Source of the DNA: Claveliimonas sp964652805
Lineage (GTDB): Bacteria; Bacillota; Clostridia; Lachnospirales; Lachnospiraceae
Assembly: GCA_964652805.1 (NCBI GenBank)
Contig: CAZZBJ010000093.1
Location: 1-8,008, forward strand
Reading direction: 5' to 3'
DNA: 8,008 nucleotides
The position numbers and the translations under genes were made by a program. Below are positions 1-5,593 of the stretch, one piece after another. Each line of letters begins with the position of its first letter. The first letter of the stretch is position 1. The notes beneath the pieces are model-generated. The model had not been told where the DNA came from. It was given only the letters and a program-made list of their open reading frames with translations, and made no database searches.

Positions 1-29
1 TTGATCCTTTTTATCTTCTTTTCATCCAT
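1..29 (-). CDS. 5' end of a gene running off the left edge, probably a UPF0291 (DUF896) protein
   Basis: Only the first nine codons are present, reading MDEKKIKRI from an ATG at 29-27. A TAAGGA ribosome binding site (43-38) stands 8 nt upstream, all of the spacer being A. The gene starts 27 bp after the stop of the flippase gene on the same strand, so it is probably the next gene of that operon. Small UPF0291/YnzC-type proteins of Firmicutes commonly open with a very similar string (MD-x-K-K-I-x-R-I-N-E-L-A). That resemblance is my only ground for naming the family; no domain can be seen. A different short lysine-rich N-terminus is possible. I am fairly sure that a gene starts here and much less sure of its identity. 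Confidence 0.5.
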
Positions 30-37
30 TTTTTTTT

Positions 38-43
38 TCCTTA
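38..43 (-). promoter_or_regulatory. Ribosome binding site separated from its ATG by a poly(A) spacer
   Basis: On the minus strand TAAGGA (43-38) is followed by eight A residues and then ATG. The run of A, including the A of the start codon and the last spacer base, is ten long (T29-T38 on the plus strand). The spacing is normal for translation initiation and fixes the start of the partial gene at 29. Confidence 0.6.
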
Positions 44-56
44 CTTTATACGCAGC

Positions 57-1718
57 CTAGCGGTACCTGCCCCGTATCAGATGCAGCTTCCTGCAGATGG
101 TAACAAGGGTGGCTCCCTTGGGGGCAGCCAGCAGCTCCTCCTCTGTGACGCCTCCCAGTCCCACCAGGCTGATGCCGTAGACAGCCACAGCCGCGATCAC
201 CGCCAGCACGGTGGCCGGCATCTCGCCGATGAACAGCACCCCGAGAAGGTGTACAAGCAGTGAGACGATGCTCATGATCACAGCAGCGATGGCCGGGATC
301 ACGAAGGTCTGCTTCTGCTCCTGTACATACCCGCAGGTTTCCCGCAGATCGTGGGCGTTCAGGATGCAGATAGACGCCGCGAATAGGATCTTGCTGACAG
401 GGATAGAGTAAATCCCCCACTTAAAGACAACAAGCATGATAAACAGGGCCGCTACGTGGAGCACCAGGGAAATAGCCGCATTCTTTATAGGCTTTCCCAT
501 CTCGTCCAGTCCCTGCAGGGCCGCATTGGTCACCGTGGACAGACAGAAGAACACCACGGAGATACCGCCGATCCGCAGCATAAGGGCCGGGATGGCATTG
601 TCCTGGGTAAAGTATAAAAGTTCCAAAAGGGGGCCGGCCAGGGAGATAAATCCGGCCGCGCAGGGGATGGCAATCATCATGTTGAACCTGGATACCTTGT
701 TAATCTTGCTGTGAATCTGCTTTCGGTTTCCGGTCTGAATCGTGGCCACCAGGCTGGGGATAAAGGACGACGCCAGGGCGCTGGACACGCTTAAGGGGAT
801 ATTGGTCATAGTGTCGTACTGGCCGTTCAGCATGCCGAGGAGGGAGGAGTACTCTCTCTCCGCCATGCCCTGGGCGGACATGATATTGGAAAACATGGTC
901 TGATCCACAATGTTGCTGATATTGTAGACCGTGGCGCTCAGGATGACAGGCGCAATGGTAAAGAGCAGCACCTTGTACACCTGTCCCCGACTCTCCAGCC
1001 TCCTTGTTCTGTCCCGCCTCATCTGTCTTTTCAGCCTTGTCTTGTAGGCTGCAAACACAAACACCAGGAAGAGAAGCGCTGTCAGCGCGCCAATGACCGT
1101 TCCCAGCGTTCCGCCGGCAGCGGCAAAGGCAGCGCCGTACGTCTCCTTGTCCTCGCCGCTTGCAATGGCCCGCCCTGTCTGCATCAGAAGGTAGGCTCCC
1201 ACAACGCTGACAATGGCATTGATGAGCTGCTCGATGACCTGGGAGACAGCCGTCGGTATCATAGTCCCGTAGCCCTGGAAAAATCCGCGCAGGACTCCCA
1301 GGAACGCCACGATCAGGATACAGGGCGCCAACACCCGCAGGGCGTAGACGCTCATGCCCATCTTCAGTATATCTGTGGAGATAAATCCGGCGCCGAAGAA
1401 CACGATGGCTGTCACCGCGCCCCCGGCCACCAGGGCAAACACCATAGCTCCCTGGAACACCCGGTAGGCGTTCTTGTACTGTCCCGTAGCCACTCTGGCT
1501 GACACCAGCTTGGACACCGCCATGGGAAGACTGTAGGAAGTGAGCATCAGGGCCAGGCTGTACACCTGGAAGACGACGCCGTAATAGCCGTTTCCCTCGC
1601 TGCCCATGATATTGGTCAGGGGGATGCGGTAGGCAAGCCCCACTATCTTTGTGATCATGGCAGCGGCGGCCAGTATAGTCCCCTGGGCCAGAAAATTGAT
1701 TCCTTTTTTCTTAGACAT
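57..1718 (-). CDS. SpoVB/MurJ-family lipid II or polysaccharide flippase (MOP superfamily)
   Basis: This is a 553-residue, very hydrophobic protein with about 14 predicted membrane segments. It belongs to the MOP superfamily, whose MurJ, SpoVB and YtgP members move undecaprenyl-linked cell-wall or polysaccharide precursors across the cytoplasmic membrane. The N-terminus (AQGTILAAAAMITKIVGLAYRI, residues 11-32, quoted here only as landmark ends A11 and I32) and the sequence RGFFQG followed by PTAVSQVIEQ (144-164) are characteristic of the SpoVB-like group. A second family motif, ALQGLDEMGKP, lies at 400-410. An Arg/Lys-rich cytoplasmic loop occupies about 225-245. The length matches B. subtilis YtgP/MurJ (about 544) better than SpoVB (about 518). 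The start is supported by GGAG seven nt upstream. It follows ybeY after 21 bp, so it is probably co-transcribed with phoH and ybeY. Whether it serves vegetative wall synthesis or spore cortex cannot be decided from this sequence. Confidence 0.9.
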   Translation of the reverse strand: MSKKKGINFLAQGTILAAAAMITKIVGLAYRIPLTNIMGSEGNGYYGVVFQVYSLALMLTSYSLPMAVSKLVSARVATGQYKNAYRVFQGAMVFALVAGGAVTAIVFFGAGFISTDILKMGMSVYALRVLAPCILIVAFLGVLRGFFQGYGTMIPTAVSQVIEQLINAIVSVVGAYLLMQTGRAIASGEDKETYGAAFAAAGGTLGTVIGALTALLFLVFVFAAYKTRLKRQMRRDRTRRLESRGQVYKVLLFTIAPVILSATVYNISNIVDQTMFSNIMSAQGMAEREYSSLLGMLNGQYDTMTNIPLSVSSALASSFIPSLVATIQTGNRKQIHSKINKVSRFNMMIAIPCAAGFISLAGPLLELLYFTQDNAIPALMLRIGGISVVFFCLSTVTNAALQGLDEMGKPIKNAAISLVLHVAALFIMLVVFKWGIYSIPVSKILFAASICILNAHDLRETCGYVQEQKQTFVIPAIAAVIMSIVSLLVHLLGVLFIGEMPATVLAVIAAVAVYGISLVGLGGVTEEELLAAPKGATLVTICRKLHLIRGRYR

Positions 1719-1739
1719 AATATTGCTCCATATCTTTTC

Positions 1740-2234
1740 TTATCGCAAAATCTGGAGTTGTTCCAGTATCTCCCTCTGCTTCTGCTCCATAACGAGGCGT
1801 TCCGCCTCCTCGATATGGTCGTATCCTGTTAAGTGTAACACAGAATGGGCGATCAAGAAAGCAAATTCTCTTTTGACCGAGTGACCGTATGCCTGCGCCT
1901 GCTCCAGCACCTTGTCCTTGGAGATCACGATATCCCCCAGCATAAGCTCCCCGCTCTCCGGGTCAAAGCAGTCCTCCCTATCCTCCAGAAGATCAAAATT
2001 CCCCGGCTCCCCGTACTCCACCATGGGGAAGGAAAGCACGTCCGTGGGCCTGTCGATCCCCCGAAACTGCAGGTTCATCTCATGGATCTGCTCGTTTGTA
2101 ATGAGGAGCAGATTCACCTGGGCCTCGTAGGGGCAGCCCACATAGTCCAGGGCCGCATCGATGACCTTCTTTGCCAGCTCTTCACAGGGAAGGGGCAGCC
2201 GCACCGCCCCCTCTTCTTCAAAATACAGTGACAT
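1740..2234 (-). CDS. ybeY: Endoribonuclease YbeY, 16S rRNA maturation factor
   Basis: This 164-residue UPF0054-family protein is a single-strand-specific, zinc-dependent endoribonuclease needed for correct 16S rRNA 3'-end processing and 70S ribosome quality control in the cytoplasm. The diagnostic zinc-binding H-x3-H-x5-H motif is intact: AHSVLHLTGYDH carries His130, His134 and His140. The conserved FRGIDRPTDVLSFP stretch (57-70), with the catalytic-site Arg region, and LGDIVIS (99-105) are also present. Length is normal for the family. Its ATG (2234-2232) directly follows the phoH TAG (2237-2235) with no intervening base, so translation is almost certainly coupled to phoH. The next gene, a flippase, starts 21 bp downstream. 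Nothing about it is truncated or odd. Confidence 0.96.
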   Translation of the reverse strand: MSLYFEEEGAVRLPLPCEELAKKVIDAALDYVGCPYEAQVNLLLITNEQIHEMNLQFRGIDRPTDVLSFPMVEYGEPGNFDLLEDREDCFDPESGELMLGDIVISKDKVLEQAQAYGHSVKREFAFLIAHSVLHLTGYDHIEEAERLVMEQKQREILEQLQILR

Positions 2235-3233
2235 CTATTTTCTCCTTCTGTCTTTTCCTCTGTTTTTCTTTGACTCCGCCTTGGACTCGTACTCCTCATA
2301 GGCCTTGACGATCCTCTGCACAAGAGGATGGCGCACCACGTCTCTGCTGGTCAGATGGCAGATGCTGATGTCGTCAATGTTCTTCACCACGTTGACGGCC
2401 ACATCCAGCCCCGACGTCTGCCCGGCAGGGAGATCCTTCTGGGTGGCGTCCCCGGTGATGACCACCTTGGAGCCAAAGCCAATGCGGGTCAGGAACATCT
2501 TCATCTGGGCCGGCGTGGTGTTCTGCGCCTCATCCAGTATGATAAAGGCATTGTCCAGGGTTCGCCCTCTCATGTAGGCGAGAGGCGCCACCTCGATGAG
2601 TCCCTTCTCTGAATTTTTCAGGAAGCTCTCCGCCCCCATGATCTGGTACAGGGCATCGTAGAGAGGCCGCAGGTATGGGTCGATCTTACTCTGCAGATCC
2701 CCGGGCAGAAAGCCCAGCTTCTCCCCCGCCTCGATGGCCGGACGGGTCAGGATGATCCTGCCCACCTCATTATTTTTAAATGCCGTAATGGCCATGGCCA
2801 TGGCCAGATAGGTCTTTCCGGTTCCCGCAGGCCCCAGCCCGAAGACGATCATCTTCCGGCGGATGGCGTCCACATATTTTTGCTGGCCCAGGGTCTTGGG
2901 CTTGATGGGCTTTCCCTGGAGGGTGTGGCAGATCATATCTTTGTCAATCTCCAGCACCCGGTTCTCCTGATCCTCCATAGCAAGGGAGAGGGTGTAGTCC
3001 ACGTTCTGCTCCCGGATCTCATTGCCCCTTCTGGCAAGCTCTGTCAGCTGCACGAGAACGTTTTTTGCCCTGTTGGCCTGCCCCTCCTCGCCCAGTATCT
3101 TCACCGTGTCCCCCCGGGGGATCAGCGTCACCCGCAGGGCGCGTTCAATCTTTTTCGCAAAGCTGTCAAACTGGCCGAACACATGTATCTGGTATTCAGC
3201 CGGAATATCGATGGTCAGTTCATTCATTCCCAT
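2235..3233 (-). CDS. phoH: PhoH-family P-loop ATPase (PhoH/YbeZ/PhoL)
   Basis: The protein has 332 residues. An N-terminal KH-like region (about 1-90, with ELTIDIP at the start) precedes the PhoH ATPase domain. Walker A is GPAGTGKT (134-141) and Walker B is IILDEAQN (231-238). ITGDATQKDLP (259-269) and SRDVVRHPLV (296-305, with the conserved Arg) complete the family signature. The tail after 315 is basic, rich in Lys and Arg. PhoH/YbeZ is a predicted RNA-associated ATPase or helicase that works with YbeY in rRNA metabolism, and the abutting ybeY gene supports that pairing. The start at 3233 has AAAGGGAAG upstream; a second in-frame ATG at 3227 has only a poorly spaced GGGA, so 3233 is preferred. 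No strong promoter is visible in the 200 bp upstream, so it probably depends on the promoter at 4077-4103. Confidence 0.95.
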   Translation of the reverse strand: MGMNELTIDIPAEYQIHVFGQFDSFAKKIERALRVTLIPRGDTVKILGEEGQANRAKNVLVQLTELARRGNEIREQNVDYTLSLAMEDQENRVLEIDKDMICHTLQGKPIKPKTLGQQKYVDAIRRKMIVFGLGPAGTGKTYLAMAMAITAFKNNEVGRIILTRPAIEAGEKLGFLPGDLQSKIDPYLRPLYDALYQIMGAESFLKNSEKGLIEVAPLAYMRGRTLDNAFIILDEAQNTTPAQMKMFLTRIGFGSKVVITGDATQKDLPAGQTSGLDVAVNVVKNIDDISICHLTSRDVVRHPLVQRIVKAYEEYESKAESKKNRGKDRRRK

Positions 3234-3274
3234 TCGTCTGGTCTTCCCTTTCTGTCTGGTCTGGTATCTGGGGA

Positions 3275-3439
3275 TCAGGCAGGATCTGGGTGGGACTTCC
3301 CCGCCACAGACTCCCGCACAGTCAGTGTGCCCCTGGCACAGGCCGCATTTTGCTCTGTGTATATTTTAACATCATTCTCTGTAATTTCCAGTCCCTTTTT
3401 TCCGGATCCTGACAGGCCTGCGCAAAGCTTTGTAAATGA
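3275..3439 (-). pseudogene. Remnant resembling the C-terminus of sporulation protein YqfD
   Basis: The gap between the HD gene and phoH is not featureless. Reading leftward, directly in frame after the HD gene's TAG stop, an open stretch of about 54 codons runs to a TGA at 3277-3275, 41 bp before phoH. It has no start codon or ribosome binding site of its own. It contains KKGLEITENDVKIY (from about 3402), then GTLTVRES, and ends HPDPA. From memory this pattern (KG-x-x-I-x-EN-x-V-x-I, then G-x-L-T-V-x-E) is typical of the last residues of YqfD in Clostridia, and yqfC-yqfD normally sits immediately upstream of phoH. What I see is an in-frame coding-like tail. What I infer is that it is the 3' relic of a deleted yqfD, with the HD gene now in the missing part's place. 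The first 12 or so codons (SFTKLCAGLSGS) may not belong to the relic. Confidence 0.45.
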
Positions 3440-4033
3440 CTATTCCCGTATTCGTCCCTTTTCCACATTGGGGTCAATCCAGTTTTTCCTTGCGTACTCC
3501 CAGAGCTTCTCCGAGCCGGTGTGGGTGTTTTTGTTCCTTCCCAGGATCTGGGACAGCTCCACCTGGTGCTCCACCCAGGCCTTTCCGTCTGTGGCGGCGT
3601 TGAGCATCATGGGCTGTAGGTTATCCATACAACGGGCGAACCTGGCCTCCGGCGTCTCGCAGGCCTCAAATTCCTCCCACAGCGCTTTCAGTCTTTCCCC
3701 CTGGTCAGAGGGCAGCAGCCCGTAGATCCTCTCCGCAGCCTTCTGCTCTCTGTCCTTCTGGGTCTTTTTCGCCTCCTCATTGTAGGCGTAGGTGTCCCCC
3801 GCATCGATCTCCACAATGTCGTGGATGAGCAGCATGGTGACTGTCTTGAGCACGTCGATCCTCTCGTTAGCATACTCCGAGAGGAGGATCGTCATGATGG
3901 CCATGTGCCAGGCGTGCTCCGCATCATTCTCCTTTCTCTTTCCATCCGACAGATACGTCTGTCTCCCGATCCATTTCTCCCGGTCTATCTCCCGAATAAA
4001 AGAGATCTGTTTCTCTATTCTTTCCTGATCCAT
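3440..4033 (-). CDS. HD-domain phosphohydrolase, YfbR/HDDC2-like 5'-deoxynucleotidase
   Basis: This is a 197-residue soluble protein of the HD superfamily. Numbered from the Met at 4033, the metal- and phosphate-binding residues line up with E. coli 5'-deoxynucleotidase YfbR. His40 is in EHAWH, His71-Asp72 in LIHDIVE, Glu75 follows, Asp80 is in AGDTY, and Asp137 is in RCMDNLQP. The family removes the 5'-phosphate from (deoxy)nucleoside monophosphates, so a nucleotide-pool role is likely; the exact substrate is not shown. I chose the start at 4033 because AAGGAAGG (4050-4043) stands 9 nt upstream of it. That site abuts the alternative ATG at 4042, which would add three residues. The C-terminus (WIDPNVEKGRIRE) looks native. 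The gene is first in a leftward train with phoH-ybeY downstream, after a 206-bp gap containing a gene relic. It is an unusual neighbour for phoH, where yqfC/yqfD are expected. Confidence 0.88.
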   Translation of the reverse strand: MDQERIEKQISFIREIDREKWIGRQTYLSDGKRKENDAEHAWHMAIMTILLSEYANERIDVLKTVTMLLIHDIVEIDAGDTYAYNEEAKKTQKDREQKAAERIYGLLPSDQGERLKALWEEFEACETPEARFARCMDNLQPMMLNAATDGKAWVEHQVELSQILGRNKNTHTGSEKLWEYARKNWIDPNVEKGRIRE

Positions 4034-4042
4034 GGCTGTCAT

Positions 4043-4050
4043 CCTTCCTT
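4043..4050 (-). promoter_or_regulatory. Ribosome binding site that decides the HD-gene start
   Basis: AAGGAAGG on the minus strand directly touches the ATG at 4042 but is 9 nt from the ATG at 4033. A ribosome needs several bases between the two, so the second ATG (MDQER...) is the better start. Confidence 0.6.
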
Positions 4051-4076
4051 TTTGTTATAAAGATATTTGTGTTCAT

Positions 4077-4103
4077 CTTATAGCAGGAGAAAAATGTTGT
4101 CAA
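4077..4103 (-). promoter_or_regulatory. Sigma-A-type promoter for the HD-phoH-ybeY-flippase train
   Basis: On the minus strand a perfect -35 hexamer TTGACA lies at 4103-4098. The -10 is either TAAGAT (4080-4075) at the ideal 17-bp spacing, or TATAAG (4082-4077) at 15 bp with an extended TG motif in front. The transcript would begin near 4068, giving a leader of about 35 nt to the ATG at 4033. No comparable promoter is seen closer to phoH, so it may serve the whole leftward group. Confidence 0.6.
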
Positions 4104-4107
4104 TAAA

Positions 4108-4133
4108 CCGTATATTTTCGCCGTAATATTCGG
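4108..4133. repeat. 26-bp imperfect inverted repeat in the divergent promoter region
   Basis: The arms CCGTATATT (4108-4116) and AATATTCGG (4125-4133) are complementary at 8 of 9 positions around an 8-bp centre. The dyad sits immediately upstream of the -35 box of the HD-gene promoter and upstream of the MATE gene. That is a typical place for the operator of a dimeric regulator controlling one or both genes. The role is inferred; only the symmetry is seen. Confidence 0.4.
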
Positions 4134-4143
4134 AATTTTTCTC

Positions 4144-4172
4144 TGTTCTTTCCATTTCGGTATGTATATGAT
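4144..4172 (+). promoter_or_regulatory. Weak candidate promoter for the MATE exporter
   Basis: A good -10 hexamer TATGAT lies at 4167-4172. At 17-bp spacing the -35 position holds only TGTTCT (4144-4149), which is poor. A start near 4179 would give a leader of about 35 nt. The weak -35 may mean activator dependence, or that the true promoter is elsewhere in the 4043-4214 spacer. Confidence 0.3.
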
Positions 4173-4214
4173 AGACTATTCGATGACATTCTTAAACAGA
4201 GAGGTTATTTGAAC

Positions 4215-5537
4215 ATGAACACAAATGAATTTATAGAGAAGCCGATCCGGGCGCTCTTTTTCCACTCCCTTGTCCCGGCCATCTGCGGCACCATGGTTAC
4301 ATCCATCTACGTGCTGGCAGATACCATCATCATAGGAAAACGGCTGGGCGAGACGGCCCTTGCGGCCCTTAACATCGCCCTTCCCATCTACAATGTATTT
4401 TTCGGCCTTGGCCTCCTGTCCGGGGTGGGAGGCTCTGTCCTCATGTCCATCTGCCGCGGGAAGGGAAGGAAGGAGGAGGGAAACGCCTGCTTTACCGCCG
4501 CTCTGCTCCTGAACATAGCCCTGTTCCTCGTCTGCCTCGTTCTGTGCACGGTCTTCATGGAGGACCTGGCCCTGTTCCTAGGCGGCACGGAGGAGACTAT
4601 GCCCTACATCATGGACTACATCCCCTACATCATCTGGGGCATGGGAACCTACTTCTTCTCCGCCTTTCTCCAGACCTTTATCCGAAACGACGGAGCGCCC
4701 AGGCTGGCCATGTGCGGCGTCATCGCAGGCGGCGTGACAAACATCATCCTGGACATTGTCTTCGTCTTTCCCCTGGATATGGGGATGGCGGGAGCCGCCC
4801 TGGCCACTGTCATCGGCTCCACGCTGACGGTGCTCATCCTGTGCGCTCACTTTTTAACAAAAAAAAATCAGCTCAGGTTCACCCTGAAGGGCTTCCGCCC
4901 GGTCTTCATGGGCAGGATCTTTGCAAACGGTTTTACCAGCTTCGTCATTGAGGCTGCCTCCGGATTCACCATTTTTTTCTTCAACTTGCAGCTCATCCGG
5001 TATCTGGGCAACACAGGCGTCACGGTGTACGGCATCATCAGCAACACCGCCCTGGTGGTGATCTGCCTGTGCAAGGGCATCGAGCAGGCGGCCCAGCCCA
5101 TCCTGTCCATCAACCACGGGGCGGATCTTAAGGAGCGCATACAGAAGGTTCAGTCCCTGTCCCTGCGCACCTCCCTTGTGATCTGCGCCATCCCTGTGAT
5201 CCTGGGGCTTGCCATGCCAAACCTTTTCACCTACATTTTCCTGAACCCGAGCCAGGAGATCCTGGCTCTGGCCGCCCCGGCCGTGCGCATCTACTTTACC
5301 GGCTTCCTGTTCCTGGGAGTCAACATGGTGTTCATTTGCTACTTTCAGTCCGTGGCAAAGACGGGGCGCTCCCTTCTCCTCTGCCTGTTGAGAGGGTGTA
5401 TCCTAGTCATCGCCTTTGCATACATCCTGCCTCTCTTCCTGGGCGGCACAGGCATCTGGCTGGCCTTCCCGTCCGCGGAGCTTGTCACCATGGCAGTGAG
5501 CATCTGTATCTATCAAAAGGAGCTGAAGGGCAGATAA
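4215..5537 (+). CDS. MATE-family (MepA-like) cation-coupled multidrug/metabolite exporter
   Basis: This is a 440-residue integral membrane protein with about 12 hydrophobic segments, the usual size and topology for MATE transporters. These use a Na+ or H+ gradient to export cationic drugs or metabolites. The first half carries ADTIIIG (35-41) and IRNDGAPRLAM (156-166). NIILDIVF (176-183), followed by DMGMAGAALAT (188-198), is the classical MATE half-domain motif. The second half has GIEQAAQPILSINHGA (288-303), matching the family's Q-x-x-QPI-x-S-x-N-x-G-A pattern. Together these favour the MepA/DinF-like Firmicutes group. The start is the ATG at 4215, with AGAGAGG (4198-4204) 10 nt upstream; an in-frame TTG at 4209 is too close to that site. 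It stands alone, divergent from the HD gene and convergent with helD. The substrate cannot be read from the sequence. Confidence 0.92.
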   Translation: MNTNEFIEKPIRALFFHSLVPAICGTMVTSIYVLADTIIIGKRLGETALAALNIALPIYNVFFGLGLLSGVGGSVLMSICRGKGRKEEGNACFTAALLLNIALFLVCLVLCTVFMEDLALFLGGTEETMPYIMDYIPYIIWGMGTYFFSAFLQTFIRNDGAPRLAMCGVIAGGVTNIILDIVFVFPLDMGMAGAALATVIGSTLTVLILCAHFLTKKNQLRFTLKGFRPVFMGRIFANGFTSFVIEAASGFTIFFFNLQLIRYLGNTGVTVYGIISNTALVVICLCKGIEQAAQPILSINHGADLKERIQKVQSLSLRTSLVICAIPVILGLAMPNLFTYIFLNPSQEILALAAPAVRIYFTGFLFLGVNMVFICYFQSVAKTGRSLLLCLLRGCILVIAFAYILPLFLGGTGIWLAFPSAELVTMAVSICIYQKELKGR

Positions 5538-5593
5538 AGCCGGCTTGTCCGGCGGAGCAACATATATCCCCCGGACACCAGCTTTAATTTTCT
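5536..5593 (+). terminator. Hairpin terminator between the convergent MATE and helD genes
   Basis: AAAGC (5536-5540) pairs with GCTTT (5581-5585). Two G-C pairs and a small bulge follow, then TGTCCGG (5546-5552) pairs with CCGGACA (5571-5577) around an 18-nt loop. The plus-strand 3' side continues AATTTTCTT, so it best fits termination of the MATE transcript. The stem overlaps both the MATE TAA and the helD TAA (5586-5584). On the minus strand the tail is not T-rich, so helD termination here is less certain. Confidence 0.5.

Noticed and set aside
46..420. A 124-codon minus-strand frame overlapping the end of the flippase gene
   Set aside because: It is an alternative frame of the flippase coding sequence with low-complexity Gly/Arg/His content.
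2880..3725. A 281-codon open frame on the plus strand across phoH, the gap and the HD gene
   Set aside because: It overlaps two real genes in antisense and shows no domain or start signal.
4209..4214. TTG at 4209 as the start of the MATE gene
   Set aside because: It is only 4 nt from the AGAGAGG site, whereas the ATG at 4215 has a 10-nt spacing.
4544..4951. A 135-codon open frame inside the MATE gene
   Set aside because: It is a His/Arg/Gly-rich shifted-frame shadow of the transporter.
5539..5553. GCCGG-CTTGT-CCGGC hairpin as a separate terminator
   Set aside because: No T-run follows it, and its bases are used in the longer, better-placed stem at 5536-5585.
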